A stretch of DNA of 64,000 nucleotides from Bacillota bacterium (lineage in GTDB: Bacteria > Bacillota > Clostridia > Lachnospirales > Lachnospiraceae): NCBI GenBank assembly GCA_023423045.1, contig JAFAGA010000085.1, positions 1-64,000 on the forward strand, written 5' to 3'. Under the pieces are notes generated by a model. The model saw only the letters and a list, made by a program, of their open reading frames with translations, had not been told where the DNA came from and did not search any database. A program made the translations under genes and the position numbers. The stretch's first letter is position 1. Every line of letters starts with the position of its first letter. Of this stretch, positions 8,488-17,291 are shown piece after piece.

Positions 8488-8961
8488 TTATTTAACTTCT
8501 TTCAAATAAAATCGCCTCAATACTTCTTTTTGTGAAAACAACGGTATTCCCTTCCCTAATAACACAGGGGCAATTTGTATTGTCATATTATCTACCATGT
8601 CATTATCTAACAGTGGGGCTAATATCGTGTTTCCTCCAATAATCCAAATATTTTTATCATTTTCTATTTGTTTTACAAATTTGACAACATCACAATTTAT
8701 AGGAATAAATTCGCTGACTGATAATCTTTCAGCATGTGTAAAAACGTAATTTTTAGTAGTCGAATAAAGACTGCCTATATTCCCTGTGTTTTTAATTTCA
8801 TTAAATGTTCTTTTGCCCATTATAGTAATATCCATGCTTTTATAAAAGTTTTCATAACCGGTTTCTTCTATTGCACCAGTTTGGTAAAGCCAGTCCAGGT
8901 TATGATTTTTGTCAGCAAGATAGCCATCCATAGTAATGCAGCCATAAAAAAATACACTCAT
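8488..8961 (-). CDS. Dihydrofolate reductase-family (RibD C-terminal-like) protein
   Basis: The 157-residue protein has the RibD_C/DHFR-like fold pattern: SVFFYGCITMDGYLAD at the start, ITIMGKRTF near 50 and IWIIGGNTILAPLLDNDMVD near 100-120, matching the NADPH-binding GG and the following helix. The start at 8961 has AGGAGG upstream. Its AT-rich bases contrast with the GC-rich flanking ICE genes and it points against them, so it is inserted cargo. Members of this family in mobile elements are often annotated as dihydrofolate reductases, but trimethoprim resistance is not shown here. Confidence 0.8.
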   Translation of the reverse strand: MSVFFYGCITMDGYLADKNHNLDWLYQTGAIEETGYENFYKSMDITIMGKRTFNEIKNTGNIGSLYSTTKNYVFTHAERLSVSEFIPINCDVVKFVKQIENDKNIWIIGGNTILAPLLDNDMVDNMTIQIAPVLLGKGIPLFSQKEVLRRFYLKEVK

Positions 8962-9114
8962 TTTAAACCTCCTTTGAATAGTTCTTCTTTGCTTAAATGT
9001 CATATAAAAAAACTACACTTCAAATTCTTATTTATTGCTGCTCTATATGCTTCAACAAGCTACAACCGTTTAACCATTTTACCACCAAATTGACCGAAAA
9101 GAAAGGAGTCTTCC

Positions 9115-10938
9115 ATGTCATCTCAAGTCTATACCCTAATCGCTGCGGCCGCCGTGATGTTTCTCGTCATCGGCGGTCTTTCTCTTTTGGCCCATTATTA
9201 CACCCTCAACGGAATCAAGTCCCGCACGGTGGGTGACGGACAGCATGGTACGGCGCGGTTTTCCACCAAGCAGGAAATAAAAAGCATCTATAAGCACATC
9301 CCCTTTCAGCCGGAGCTGTGGCGGAAGGGAGAAACCCGCCCCGCTGTTTCAGATCAGGGTATCATCCTCGGCAGTATAGGTGCGAAGAACAAGGTCACGG
9401 CGCTGGTGGATACCGACGACATCCACTGCCTTATGATCGGCGCATCCGGCGTGGGCAAGACGGCATTTTTCCTGTACCCGAATCTGGAGTATGCCTGTGC
9501 CTCCGGCATGAGTTTTCTGACCACCGACACGAAAGGCGATCTTTACCGCAACTACGGCGCCATTGCCCGCGACCACTACGGCTACCATGTGGCGGTCATC
9601 GACCTTCGAAACCCCACCCGCTCAGACGGCAACAATATGCTCCATCTGGTGAACACCTACATGGATGCGTACCTTGCCGACGAAAATAACCTTGTAGCAA
9701 AGGCGAAAGCAGAGAAATACGCCAAGATTATCTCCAAAACCATCATCAACGCCAGTGGGGAGAATTACGGACAAAATCAGTTTTTTTATGATGCCGCTGA
9801 AGGACTCCTGTCCTCGGTGATTCTGCTGATTGCCGAGTATCTTCCTCCTACTGAGATAGATGGGAAAAAGGTAGACTGCCGTCATATCATCAGTGTGTTC
9901 AAATTAGTGCAGGACTTGCTGGCCCCCAGCAAGGTAAAGGGAAAAAGTCAGTTCCAGCTCCTCATGGATAAGCTCCCGTCCGACCACAAGGCCCGCTGGT
10001 TTGCAGGAGCCGCTCTCAACTCTGCGGAGCAGGCCATGGCATCGGTGCTCTCCACCGTGCTGTCCCGTCTGAATGCTTTTCTCGACTCCGAAATGGAGCA
10101 GATACTCTGCTTTGAAACAGCTATTGATGCGGAGAAATTCTGTAATGAAAAATCCGCACTGTTTATCGTGCTCCCCGAAGAAGATTTGACCAAGTATTTT
10201 ATGGTCAGTCTTATGATCCAGCAGCTCTACCGGGAGATCCTCGCGGTTGCGGATGAAAACGGCGGCAAGCTGAAAAACCGCGTGATGTTTTACTGCGATG
10301 AGCTCGGAACGCTTCCGGCCATTGAATCGCTCGAATTAATTTTCAGTGCCTCACGCTCACGCCGGCTTGCGATGGTACCGATCATACAGTCCTTCGGTCA
10401 GCTCGAAAAGAATTACGGCAAAGAGGGTTCGGAAATCATCGTGGACAACTGCCAGGACACCATCTTCGGCGGCTTCGCTCCCAACAGTCAGACCGCCGAA
10501 GTGCTGAGTAAGGCATTGGGCAGCCGCACCGTCATGAGCGGCAGCGTAAGCAGGGGAAAGAATGATCCCAGCCAGTCCTTGCAGATGATGGAGCGTCCCC
10601 TCATGACGCCTGACGAACTCAAATCCATTCCCAAGGGTAACTTTGTTGTGATGAAAACCGGCACCCATCCCATGAGGACAAAGCTGCGGCTGTTCCTTGA
10701 TTGGGGTATCCGTTTCGGAGAGCCCTATACCGTGGAGGAAAAAGCGCACCGAAAGGTGGTCTACGCCGATAAGCAGATGCTGGAGGAAAACATCGTCCGC
10801 AAGCACACGACCTGCCTTATGGTGGACGAAGAAACCGGGGAGATGCTGGAACCAACCACCGGAAGAGGAACCCTTCATACCCCGGTGGCAGAACCGTCTG
10901 AAAACACCATGCGCCGCCGCAATGTGCTCAAAACGTAA
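9115..10938 (+). CDS. VirD4/TraG-type conjugative coupling protein (T4CP)
   Basis: The 607-residue protein has one N-terminal membrane segment near residues 8-28, a Walker A motif GASGVGKT at 109-116 and a Walker B stretch VMFYCDELGTLP near 389-400, followed by the SRSRRLAMVPIIQSFGQLE segment typical of VirD4/TraG ATPases. It couples the relaxosome to the transfer channel and pumps DNA. The start ATG follows AAAGGAG. A decayed, diverged piece of another virD4 gene lies at 26708, so at least two related elements contributed to this locus. Confidence 0.95.
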   Translation: MSSQVYTLIAAAAVMFLVIGGLSLLAHYYTLNGIKSRTVGDGQHGTARFSTKQEIKSIYKHIPFQPELWRKGETRPAVSDQGIILGSIGAKNKVTALVDTDDIHCLMIGASGVGKTAFFLYPNLEYACASGMSFLTTDTKGDLYRNYGAIARDHYGYHVAVIDLRNPTRSDGNNMLHLVNTYMDAYLADENNLVAKAKAEKYAKIISKTIINASGENYGQNQFFYDAAEGLLSSVILLIAEYLPPTEIDGKKVDCRHIISVFKLVQDLLAPSKVKGKSQFQLLMDKLPSDHKARWFAGAALNSAEQAMASVLSTVLSRLNAFLDSEMEQILCFETAIDAEKFCNEKSALFIVLPEEDLTKYFMVSLMIQQLYREILAVADENGGKLKNRVMFYCDELGTLPAIESLELIFSASRSRRLAMVPIIQSFGQLEKNYGKEGSEIIVDNCQDTIFGGFAPNSQTAEVLSKALGSRTVMSGSVSRGKNDPSQSLQMMERPLMTPDELKSIPKGNFVVMKTGTHPMRTKLRLFLDWGIRFGEPYTVEEKAHRKVVYADKQMLEENIVRKHTTCLMVDEETGEMLEPTTGRGTLHTPVAEPSENTMRRRNVLKT

Positions 10939-10949
10939 AGGAGGTTCCC

Positions 10950-11216
10950 ATGAGCTACTTCAACCACATTTATACAGCCTCGCCCGATGAGCTTCCCCAT
11001 CGGGCGAGAGCTGTCTATCTATACCTTTGTGACCGGGCAGGAAAAGGTAAGGACTGCTGGCCTGCGGTAAAAACGATTGCCTCCGACTTGCAGCTTTCCC
11101 GCAGTACCGTTAAACGCGCAATCCATGATCTGGTCAGAGCTGAGCTGATCGAAAAGGAGCCGCGCTACCGGGAGAATGGAAGCAACAGCTCCAACCGTCT
11201 CATTTTAAGAAAATAG
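10950..11216 (+). CDS. Winged helix-turn-helix DNA-binding protein (HTH_36-like)
   Basis: The 88-residue protein begins 11 bases after the coupling-protein stop, with AAAGGAGG upstream. Residues 15-75 form a helix-turn-helix (WPAVKTIASDLQLSRSTVKRAIHDLVRAELI) of the replication-initiator/HTH_36 kind, then a wing (KEPRYRENGSNSSNRLIL). Such small proteins follow virD4 in many Clostridia ICEs. It is the last intact backbone gene before the cargo region. Confidence 0.85.
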   Translation: MSYFNHIYTASPDELPHRARAVYLYLCDRAGKGKDCWPAVKTIASDLQLSRSTVKRAIHDLVRAELIEKEPRYRENGSNSSNRLILRK

Positions 11217-11389
11217 CAGGGGATGGTAAAGCAAAAGGGCGGATTTCCCGCCAGGGAGGTATTCCGTTCTTCTGCTGAACCCAGGTGCGGTTCACCGTGA
11301 ACCCACCAGAACCTCTCACTCTAACAAATTTTATTACAGAAAAAGAATAAAGTGTTGCTTTATATATTCTTGTGTAACACAAGAAACGC

Positions 11390-11560
11390 TATATTTGTAA
11401 ACTACAAATTATTGTGGACAAGATGGAGTGAATATAGGTAATTTATTTATATTGTTCTTGTATATTCTGCATCTTGCGTATATTTTCCCGCATTTACAAA
11501 GGCTTTATAACTTCAACTTCTACACCAAGCCCCATAAATAATTTGGTACAGGCTCTAGCA
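11390..11560 (-). pseudogene. Remnant of a WYL-domain regulator 3' end
   Basis: On the minus strand this piece reads FMGLGVEVEVIKPL, stop, MRENIRKM...NIQEQYK, which aligns with the last 35 residues of the intact WYL regulator at 35266 (FMGLGIEAEVILPLEMRDNIRKM). The flanking downstream bases also match, giving a repeat of about 160 bp with the segment starting at 35213. The in-frame stop and missing N-terminus show it is dead. The 11217-11389 stretch before it contains no gene I can support. Confidence 0.75.
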
Positions 11561-11583
11561 ATTTCATATATGCCTGAGCCGAA

Positions 11584-12476
11584 TTATATTATGAAATTGC
11601 TGATCTTTTTCATCAGCAAATCAGGGCAATCAACTAAAGGAGAGTGTCCACTATCTTTAATAATCATCAACTCAGCTTTGTCTCCCAAAGCTTCAACAGT
11701 TTCTCTTACTGTAGCTTCTGGTATTATTATATCCTTTTCACTCCAAAAGCTCAGTACCGGAGCCTCTATTTCATTTATTCTGCAATCACCCGCTGAATAT
11801 CCATTATGTTTATTTGACATGTTAAATAAGGCCAACGCCCAATAAATATCTACCAAGTTCCTCTGTTTTAAGGTTGCATTGATATACAGTTTATTATCTT
11901 CGGGTAAGGGTTTACGATTTGAATAAATGGCTCTATTCCATAAAATACTCATAGAGTCAAAATCCTTATTTTCAATTGCACGAAGGCAAGGAGCAACTTC
12001 CGGATCTTTGGCCATTTCTGTCCTGTCTTCATAAGTTTGCCCCATTAGTATTTCTCCTTGAGCATCTTTTTTAAACAGCGGACTTCCAGTGTAACCTACA
12101 GACTCTATCAGTACGATTTTTTTACTATATCTGGATAATCGGCACCAAATTGCAAGCACACACTTCCTCCAGCAGACCACCCTAGCATTGTGAAATTCTT
12201 TAGTCCTAAATAATTCACAAATGCATATAGGTCGTCAGAAAGGTCTTTTATAGAATCTATTCTATTATTATAAGTGCTATCCCCAAATCCTCTCAAATCC
12301 ACGATATAGGCTTTAAAATTTGGAGGCAGTCTTTCAGCTATGGGAAGCAAATGTAGTCCCGAGCACATATTTCCATGTACCAGAATCAAAATGTTATCCC
12401 CATTCCCGGCCTCTCTATAAGCCAATGTTTCTCCATTTTCCAACCTTAACTTTTTTATCTCTAAATTATTAATCAT
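11584..12476 (-). pseudogene. Alpha/beta hydrolase, split by a one-base frameshift
   Basis: The N-terminal frame (from 12476) has the alpha/beta hydrolase oxyanion region LVHGNMCSG and the nucleophile elbow GWSAGG, and ends soon after PDIVKK. The second frame continues the same protein (IVLIESVGYTG) to the catalytic Asp region (SFWSEKDIIIP) and His (DSGHSPLVD). The break lies in a run of seven T at 12117-12123 (seven A in the coding strand); one more base would restore a protein of about 297 residues. It could be a true pseudogene, a slippage-switched gene or a sequence error. Confidence 0.8.
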
Positions 12477-12488
12477 TCATTAGTCTCC

Positions 12489-12926
12489 TTAAGTGTTATT
12501 ACCATTCGCTCGTTCCATGATTTCCTGTACTATTGATGTTTTGGCATTCGCATAGTGCTGAACATGCCGCCACTTATTTTCTGCCAAGCTTCGCTTGACT
12601 TGCGCATATTTCTCCCGGTCGGTTTCATTGGACCGTAACCAATCTCGAAAGCGCAACATTCTATTAATCTCAGATGTACCCGAACTGAACACATGCAGGT
12701 TGATGTCGGTATCGGGTCCTTTAAACAGACGATGCTCGAACCAGTCAGACTCCCGAATCCGCAACGTGTAGCCGGCTGCTTCCAATGCCGGGAGTTCAGG
12801 CCAACTTAGATCATATTCGGCAAGGGTGATAGGGGCGTTATGCGGTTTCAGCTCTCCAACCATGTTCTTTTGCAGTTCTTCATCGGTTGTAGGCATGGAG
12901 CTGTTACTATCTTGTTTTGATGGCAT
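12489..12926 (-). pseudogene. GrpB-family (UPF0157) protein with internal deletion
   Basis: The protein starts like GrpB proteins (ITLAEYDLSWP) and ends like them (AAGYTLRIRESDWFEHRLFKG, NLHVFSSG, LRFRDWLRSNE). The middle part with the usual GSTAV and DI nucleotidyltransferase residues is missing: SWP runs directly into LPALEAAGY. About 70-80 residues appear to be deleted in frame, which would remove the catalytic centre. The start at 12926 follows GAGGAAG; a longer start at 12959 is possible. Confidence 0.6.
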
Positions 12927-12963
12927 ATGATCACTTCCTCGTTTCATAGTTAGCTTCATTTAC

Positions 12964-13164
12964 CTACAGCCTCCATAGGCCATCGTCATTCGCTAATTCC
13001 TGGAACTCATCTATAAAACGACTTGCATGGAAACCGTCACAAACTGCATGGTGGACTTGCACTGAAAGGGGTAATAGTGTCTTTCCATCCTGTTCAAAAT
13101 ACTTGCCGAATGTAAAAATCGGACGCAAATAACTGCCATCCGTATAGTTTCGTCCTTGCCTCAA
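12964..13164 (-). pseudogene. Chloramphenicol acetyltransferase (CatA-type), C-terminal stub
   Basis: The 66-residue frame matches only the end of class-A chloramphenicol acetyltransferases: SYLRPIFTFGKYF, then LLPLSVQVHHAVCDGFHASR, containing the catalytic HHxxxDG histidine. The first two thirds of the enzyme, including most of the chloramphenicol pocket, are absent, so it cannot work alone. The frame then runs into an unrelated 5' end next to the SDR gene stop. Confidence 0.8.
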
Positions 13165-13179
13165 AACCCCTGTTTGGTA

Positions 13180-14043
13180 TTATACTCCATATCTCTCCGG
13201 TGCAGGAATAGCCTTTTCTGATGCACGGCTAAGAGCTTCCCATTCTTCCCAAGTAGCCATCCGTGCTTTTAAGGTATCCAGTGCCAAATCGTAAACCATG
13301 CTACCAAGGATAAGCCGCAAAGGCGGATTATTGCTGGCTACTAATTTCATAAGGGCTTCCGCTGCCAAGGAAGGATCACTATCGATCGAATCTTCGGAAT
13401 ACTGTTTCGCCAGCTCATCGCGAAGTGTACCGTATGAATCTAATGGATTGCTGTAACTCATCGAAGTGTATAAATCTGTCCAGTATCCTCCTGGTTCCAC
13501 CATAGTGAGTTTCACTCCGAAATGTTCCGCTTCTTTTGCTAAGGCTTCACTCATTCCTTCCAGCGCAAATTTACTTGCACTGTAAATACCAGACATCGGA
13601 CCCGAGATAATAGCGCCAATGCTTGTAATCTGTATGATATGTCCAGAACGCTGCGACCTCAAATAGGGCATCACTGCCTGACAGACCCAAAGAGCTCCAA
13701 AAAAGTTTGTGTCCATTAGTTTCCGAGCATCGGATTCGTTTAGTTCTTCAATCATACCCATAGTCATGATACCCGCATTATTAACAACAATATCAAGCCT
13801 GCCGAAATGTTTAACTGCTGTTTCAACCGTAGAAAAAACAGCCTCCCTATCTGTAACATCGAGGCTTAATGGCAGCAAGGTTTCTGGATATGTTTCTTTT
13901 AGTTTCGCCAAATTATCAATCGTCCTTGCGACTGCAACAACTTTATCCCCGGCTTTCAAGGCGGCGCATGTAAAAGCATAGCCAAGCCCCTTGCTTGCTC
14001 CGGTAATAAACCATACTCGTTTATTTTCGCTATTAGGTGTCAT
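13180..14043 (-). CDS. Short-chain dehydrogenase/reductase (SDR)
   Basis: The 287-residue protein has the classical SDR layout: TGASKGLGYAF cofactor loop near residues 14-24, NNAGI near 88-92, catalytic Ser near 143 and YSASK near 155-159. It is an NAD(P)-dependent oxidoreductase of unknown substrate. AGGAG lies before the ATG. It sits in the cargo region among resistance-like genes, where it could modify a drug or be a passenger; this is inference. Confidence 0.9.
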   Translation of the reverse strand: MTPNSENKRVWFITGASKGLGYAFTCAALKAGDKVVAVARTIDNLAKLKETYPETLLPLSLDVTDREAVFSTVETAVKHFGRLDIVVNNAGIMTMGMIEELNESDARKLMDTNFFGALWVCQAVMPYLRSQRSGHIIQITSIGAIISGPMSGIYSASKFALEGMSEALAKEAEHFGVKLTMVEPGGYWTDLYTSMSYSNPLDSYGTLRDELAKQYSEDSIDSDPSLAAEALMKLVASNNPPLRLILGSMVYDLALDTLKARMATWEEWEALSRASEKAIPAPERYGV

Positions 14044-14187
14044 AGATATTCTCCTTTACTATAATAGAAAGATTATTATAACCTGAGATTAATACTGTTA
14101 AATGCTGTGAACCCAGCAACTTTGAGCATTTTGTTTTGCACTCCAAGAAGCCCATCACTATAAATTATCGTCAACTACGTCCTCTTT

Positions 14188-15417
14188 TCAATCCGCTTGT
14201 GGTCTCATAGTTTCTTTGTCATAGCGCCGTGTCAGAAGGCGGCAGAGAATAGCGTCTGCCATCAGCACGACGCCTGACCAGAAAAACCATGTGTTTACAC
14301 CTATAACCTCAACAACCGGACCCGCAACAAGTAAGCCTATCGGCATAGAAAGAGTCATGGCTGTCATCAAAAGGGAAAACACCTTGCCCATCATTTCAGG
14401 TGCAATGCTTTCTTGAACATAGGCCATAACAGGAACATTCATAAATGTGCCAGAGGCACCCAAGAAGAAGCAGCATATAGCAAAAATCCAAAAACCGCTT
14501 GTCGGTAACGCTCCGCTAATCAGTGTAGCCAGACCCATTAAGCCAATAGCTAAGGATGCCATGAAAAACCTCCTTTTCATGCCGCCCCATACACCAATAA
14601 CCAAAGATGAAAGAAGCAATCCGGTTGCAAAGACAAATTCCACAATGCTATTGTGCCATGCTTCGCCCATAAAGTGGCTGCGTACCAGCAGAGGGAACAG
14701 AGAACCTAAGGGCATATAAAGTATGGTCATCAGCAGCATGGGGAAAAACACAGCCATTAAAGGCTTATTTGCTTTCATTGCGATAAAGCCCTGCTTCATG
14801 TCAGACAATACACTCATCTTCTCATTGGTTTGCGGAATGTCCGGAATTATAACAAATAGGAGGCAAACTATCGCAAAAGCGGCTCCCAGTATATCCACAA
14901 TCATAATGGAGGAAATAGGTAGAAATGACATAAGCGCAGCACCCAACACAGGCCCCATCATGTTGGATATTGATTGGATCATATTTCCCCAGCCCCCTGC
15001 TTTGGTCAACATATCTGCTGGCACAAACATGGGTATCGCCGCTTGCATAGCTGGACCGTGAAAGGTATTCCCCAATCCACGCAAAAATAAAACAATGTAG
15101 ATAAACCAAATAGGGGGTGTTTCCACAAGTAAAAATGCTGCACCAAGGATGATGCTGGATACAGCTACCAGACCGTCAGCTAAAATCATTACTGTTCGGC
15201 GGTTGTATCGGTCGATCCATACACCGGCAAAGGGTCCGATTAACATATTGGGGAGAAAGGCAACTAAGGATGCAATCGTCAAGGTGATTGCGGATTCAGT
15301 CTGGATGGTCAGCCACCAGATAACAGCGAACTGCACTGCGGCAGAACCCAAGATTGAAAAAGCCTGTCCTGTGTATATTACAACAAATTGTTTCTTCCAA
15401 TTTTTTATTCTGTTCAT
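14188..15417 (-). CDS. MFS efflux transporter, Mef(A)-like (pump 1)
   Basis: The 409-residue protein has about 12 hydrophobic segments and the MFS_3 pattern of macrolide efflux proteins: GQAFSILGSAAVQFAVIWW at the start, GPFAGVWIDRYNRRTVM for the conserved loop 2-3, FLRGLGNTFHGPAMQAAIP near helix 4. The start at 15417 has AAGGAG upstream; the longer in-frame extension covers a leader. A terminator-like hairpin lies just upstream at 15446. The substrate is unknown; two paralogues at 19568 and 25362 share the same layout. Confidence 0.88.
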   Translation of the reverse strand: MNRIKNWKKQFVVIYTGQAFSILGSAAVQFAVIWWLTIQTESAITLTIASLVAFLPNMLIGPFAGVWIDRYNRRTVMILADGLVAVSSIILGAAFLLVETPPIWFIYIVLFLRGLGNTFHGPAMQAAIPMFVPADMLTKAGGWGNMIQSISNMMGPVLGAALMSFLPISSIMIVDILGAAFAIVCLLFVIIPDIPQTNEKMSVLSDMKQGFIAMKANKPLMAVFFPMLLMTILYMPLGSLFPLLVRSHFMGEAWHNSIVEFVFATGLLLSSLVIGVWGGMKRRFFMASLAIGLMGLATLISGALPTSGFWIFAICCFFLGASGTFMNVPVMAYVQESIAPEMMGKVFSLLMTAMTLSMPIGLLVAGPVVEVIGVNTWFFWSGVVLMADAILCRLLTRRYDKETMRPQAD

Positions 15418-15439
15418 TATAGAAATCTCCTTATATAAA

Positions 15440-15549
15440 TTAAAAACGAACAACTGCCTAAGCGTTGTTCGTGCAGAAAGGCATAATTTTACAAGGAGAT
15501 CTTCAAAAGCGAGGATATACTCATGTAAATATGTCTTTAAGCACAACAA
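15440..15549 (-). promoter_or_regulatory. Leader with attenuator-like hairpin before MFS pump 1
   Basis: In the minus strand a 9-bp perfect stem (ACGAACAAC at 15446-15454 and GTTGTTCGT at 15464-15472) is followed by five T, directly before the ribosome-binding site. An upstream ATG at 15549 opens a peptide (MLCLKTYLHE...) in frame with the pump. Antibiotic-inducible efflux and resistance genes are often controlled by leader-peptide attenuation, so this is a candidate. Confidence 0.5.
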
Positions 15550-15674
15550 ATAAACCCTAAAAAGGGCAGTGCTTAAAAACTAAATTACATGAATATCAAA
15601 TACATATTTCTACCCCGCTTTTACTTTGAATTATTATACTATATTTTAACTGCAATCTCAAGATATGAAACGGA

Positions 15675-16040
15675 TTATGTTCTGCTCAATTTCTCAATAG
15701 CATCTTCTTCGGAAGACACAAAGAAGATATCTCTTCCTTTATTGCTTTCATATATAAAATCTTTCAGCGGCTTGCTTGTATAGCCGGAAAAGTCGCCAAC
15801 AATCGCAAACTTAAATTGGTAATTGATAAACTTTTGTAAAATCTCACCGGCAATCTTCGTACTCAAAACAAAAAAGTCCGGGGTCACCGCATCTTTGTTC
15901 AATATAATGGAATGGCTTCCTGTTTCATAATTTACAGACATCATGAAATCCAGTGCGGACTGCACATCTGAAATACAAACCTCATCGCTGTTTACAATAG
16001 CTATTTCATTGCCGTTAGCCGTAATCTTCTTTATATCCAT
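15675..16040 (-). CDS. DUF4180-like protein
   Basis: The 121-residue protein has no membrane segment. The pattern MDIKKITANGNEIAIVNS, a central FVLSTKIAGEILQKFINY and an end of FAIVGDFSGYTSKPLKDFIYESNKG fits the DUF4180 family, small proteins of unknown function widespread in Firmicutes. AGGAGA precedes the start. Upstream lies the vat-like gene, 49 bases away, read in the same direction. Confidence 0.7.
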   Translation of the reverse strand: MDIKKITANGNEIAIVNSDEVCISDVQSALDFMMSVNYETGSHSIILNKDAVTPDFFVLSTKIAGEILQKFINYQFKFAIVGDFSGYTSKPLKDFIYESNKGRDIFFVSSEEDAIEKLSRT

Positions 16041-16089
16041 GATTAAATTGTCTCCTAAAAAGTGTGATTTATTGCGTTATCATAATAGG

Positions 16090-16725
16090 TTACTTGATTT
16101 CCTTTATTTTTGTCAGATCATCACTGCATAGGATTTCAAGATTCTCGAAAACCTTTTGAGCAGACCAATCCCACCATTTCAGCTTCAGCAGATAGCGGAT
16201 GAGGTTGTCATCAAACCGCTTCCGAATGATTCTGATTGGATTGCCTCCGGCGATATAATAAGGTGGTATGTCCTTTGTTACAACGGAATTAGCTGCAATG
16301 ATCGCCCCATCCCCAATATGCACTCCGGGCATAATCGTGACATTCTGCCCAATCCACACATCATTTCCGACAACGGTATCGCCTTTGAACGGTAGTTCTT
16401 CCAGCGTCGGTGTCACCTTTTCCCAACCGTGGCCCATGATGTTAAATGGGTAGGTGGTGACACTGCACATCCTGTGATTGGCACCGTTCATTACAAACTC
16501 GATACCTTTGGCAATGGCGCAGAATTTTCCGATTATGAGTTTGTCGCCTAAAAACTCATAATGATGCGTAACGTGCTCTTCAAACCGCCCCGCTCCGTTA
16601 ATGTCGTCGTAATACGTGTAATCGCCGACGATGATATTGGAGCGAGTTATAACATTCTTGATATAGCATACGCTTTTTATTGTTTCATTTGGATAAAAGG
16701 CGTTAGGGTCGGGACCATATTGCAT
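16090..16725 (-). CDS. Vat-like xenobiotic O-acetyltransferase (streptogramin A type)
   Basis: The 211-residue protein shows left-handed beta-helix hexapeptide repeats and the Vat/CatB (XAT) signatures: VGDYTYYDD, KLIIGKFCAIAKGIEF, MNGANHRM with the catalytic His, the YPFNIMGHGWE loop, GNDVWIGQNVTIMPGVHIGDGAIIAANSV split over the helix, and AGGNPIRIIRKRF. Family members acetylate streptogramin A or chloramphenicol with acetyl-CoA. Its sequence resembles Vat proteins more than CatB in the loop region, but drug specificity is not proven. AAGGAGG precedes the start. Confidence 0.88.
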   Translation of the reverse strand: MQYGPDPNAFYPNETIKSVCYIKNVITRSNIIVGDYTYYDDINGAGRFEEHVTHHYEFLGDKLIIGKFCAIAKGIEFVMNGANHRMCSVTTYPFNIMGHGWEKVTPTLEELPFKGDTVVGNDVWIGQNVTIMPGVHIGDGAIIAANSVVTKDIPPYYIAGGNPIRIIRKRFDDNLIRYLLKLKWWDWSAQKVFENLEILCSDDLTKIKEIK

Positions 16726-16751
16726 ATAAGATACCTCCTTAAAATGGGATT

Positions 16752-17225
16752 TTATAATTCATATTCTATCATCTTAAGCCAATTCATGACCTCTTCCGAT
16801 ATGACAGTGCCATTTACAGCAATGCCGGGTAGTATTATTGACTTCGGGCACTCTTTTGCTATATCATTTGCAATTTGGCCGAATCCTCCACCACCGTGTG
16901 TGCAAAAGGGTATTATTGTTTTACCCGTAAAATCATTCAGTCTAAGGAAACTCATAACTGGCGGAGCTAAAGTTTTGAACCAGTTGGGTGATCCTATAAA
17001 TACTGTTTCATAACCGTCTATTGGTTCATTTCCAGATATTAATTTTGGACAAAAGCCTCGAGAAATCTGATCCCTTAATTCTTTAGCAGCAGTATTATAT
17101 TCAAAGGAATAATTCGTATCGGGAATCAATTCTCTTAATGTTCCACCTGTCTGTACTGCTATTTCCAATGCTAAATTCGCCGTATTATGAAAAAGTGAAT
17201 AATAAACAATCAGTATATTATTCAT
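16752..17225 (-). CDS. Flavodoxin-like protein
   Basis: The 157-residue protein starts ILIVYYSLFHNTANLALEIA, the FMN phosphate-binding loop of flavodoxins, and continues with TVFIGSPNWFKTLAPPVMSFL and FCTHGGGGFGQIANDI, the two further flavin-contacting loops. It would carry electrons or act as a small flavoreductase. It is 26 bases upstream of the vat-like gene and same-stranded, probably one transcript. Confidence 0.88.
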   Translation of the reverse strand: MNNILIVYYSLFHNTANLALEIAVQTGGTLRELIPDTNYSFEYNTAAKELRDQISRGFCPKLISGNEPIDGYETVFIGSPNWFKTLAPPVMSFLRLNDFTGKTIIPFCTHGGGGFGQIANDIAKECPKSIILPGIAVNGTVISEEVMNWLKMIEYEL

Positions 17226-17291
17226 TTATGTTACTCCCTTTCGGACATTAAAATTATCAATAGTGTTCAATCTAATGTGACTTATTCACCG

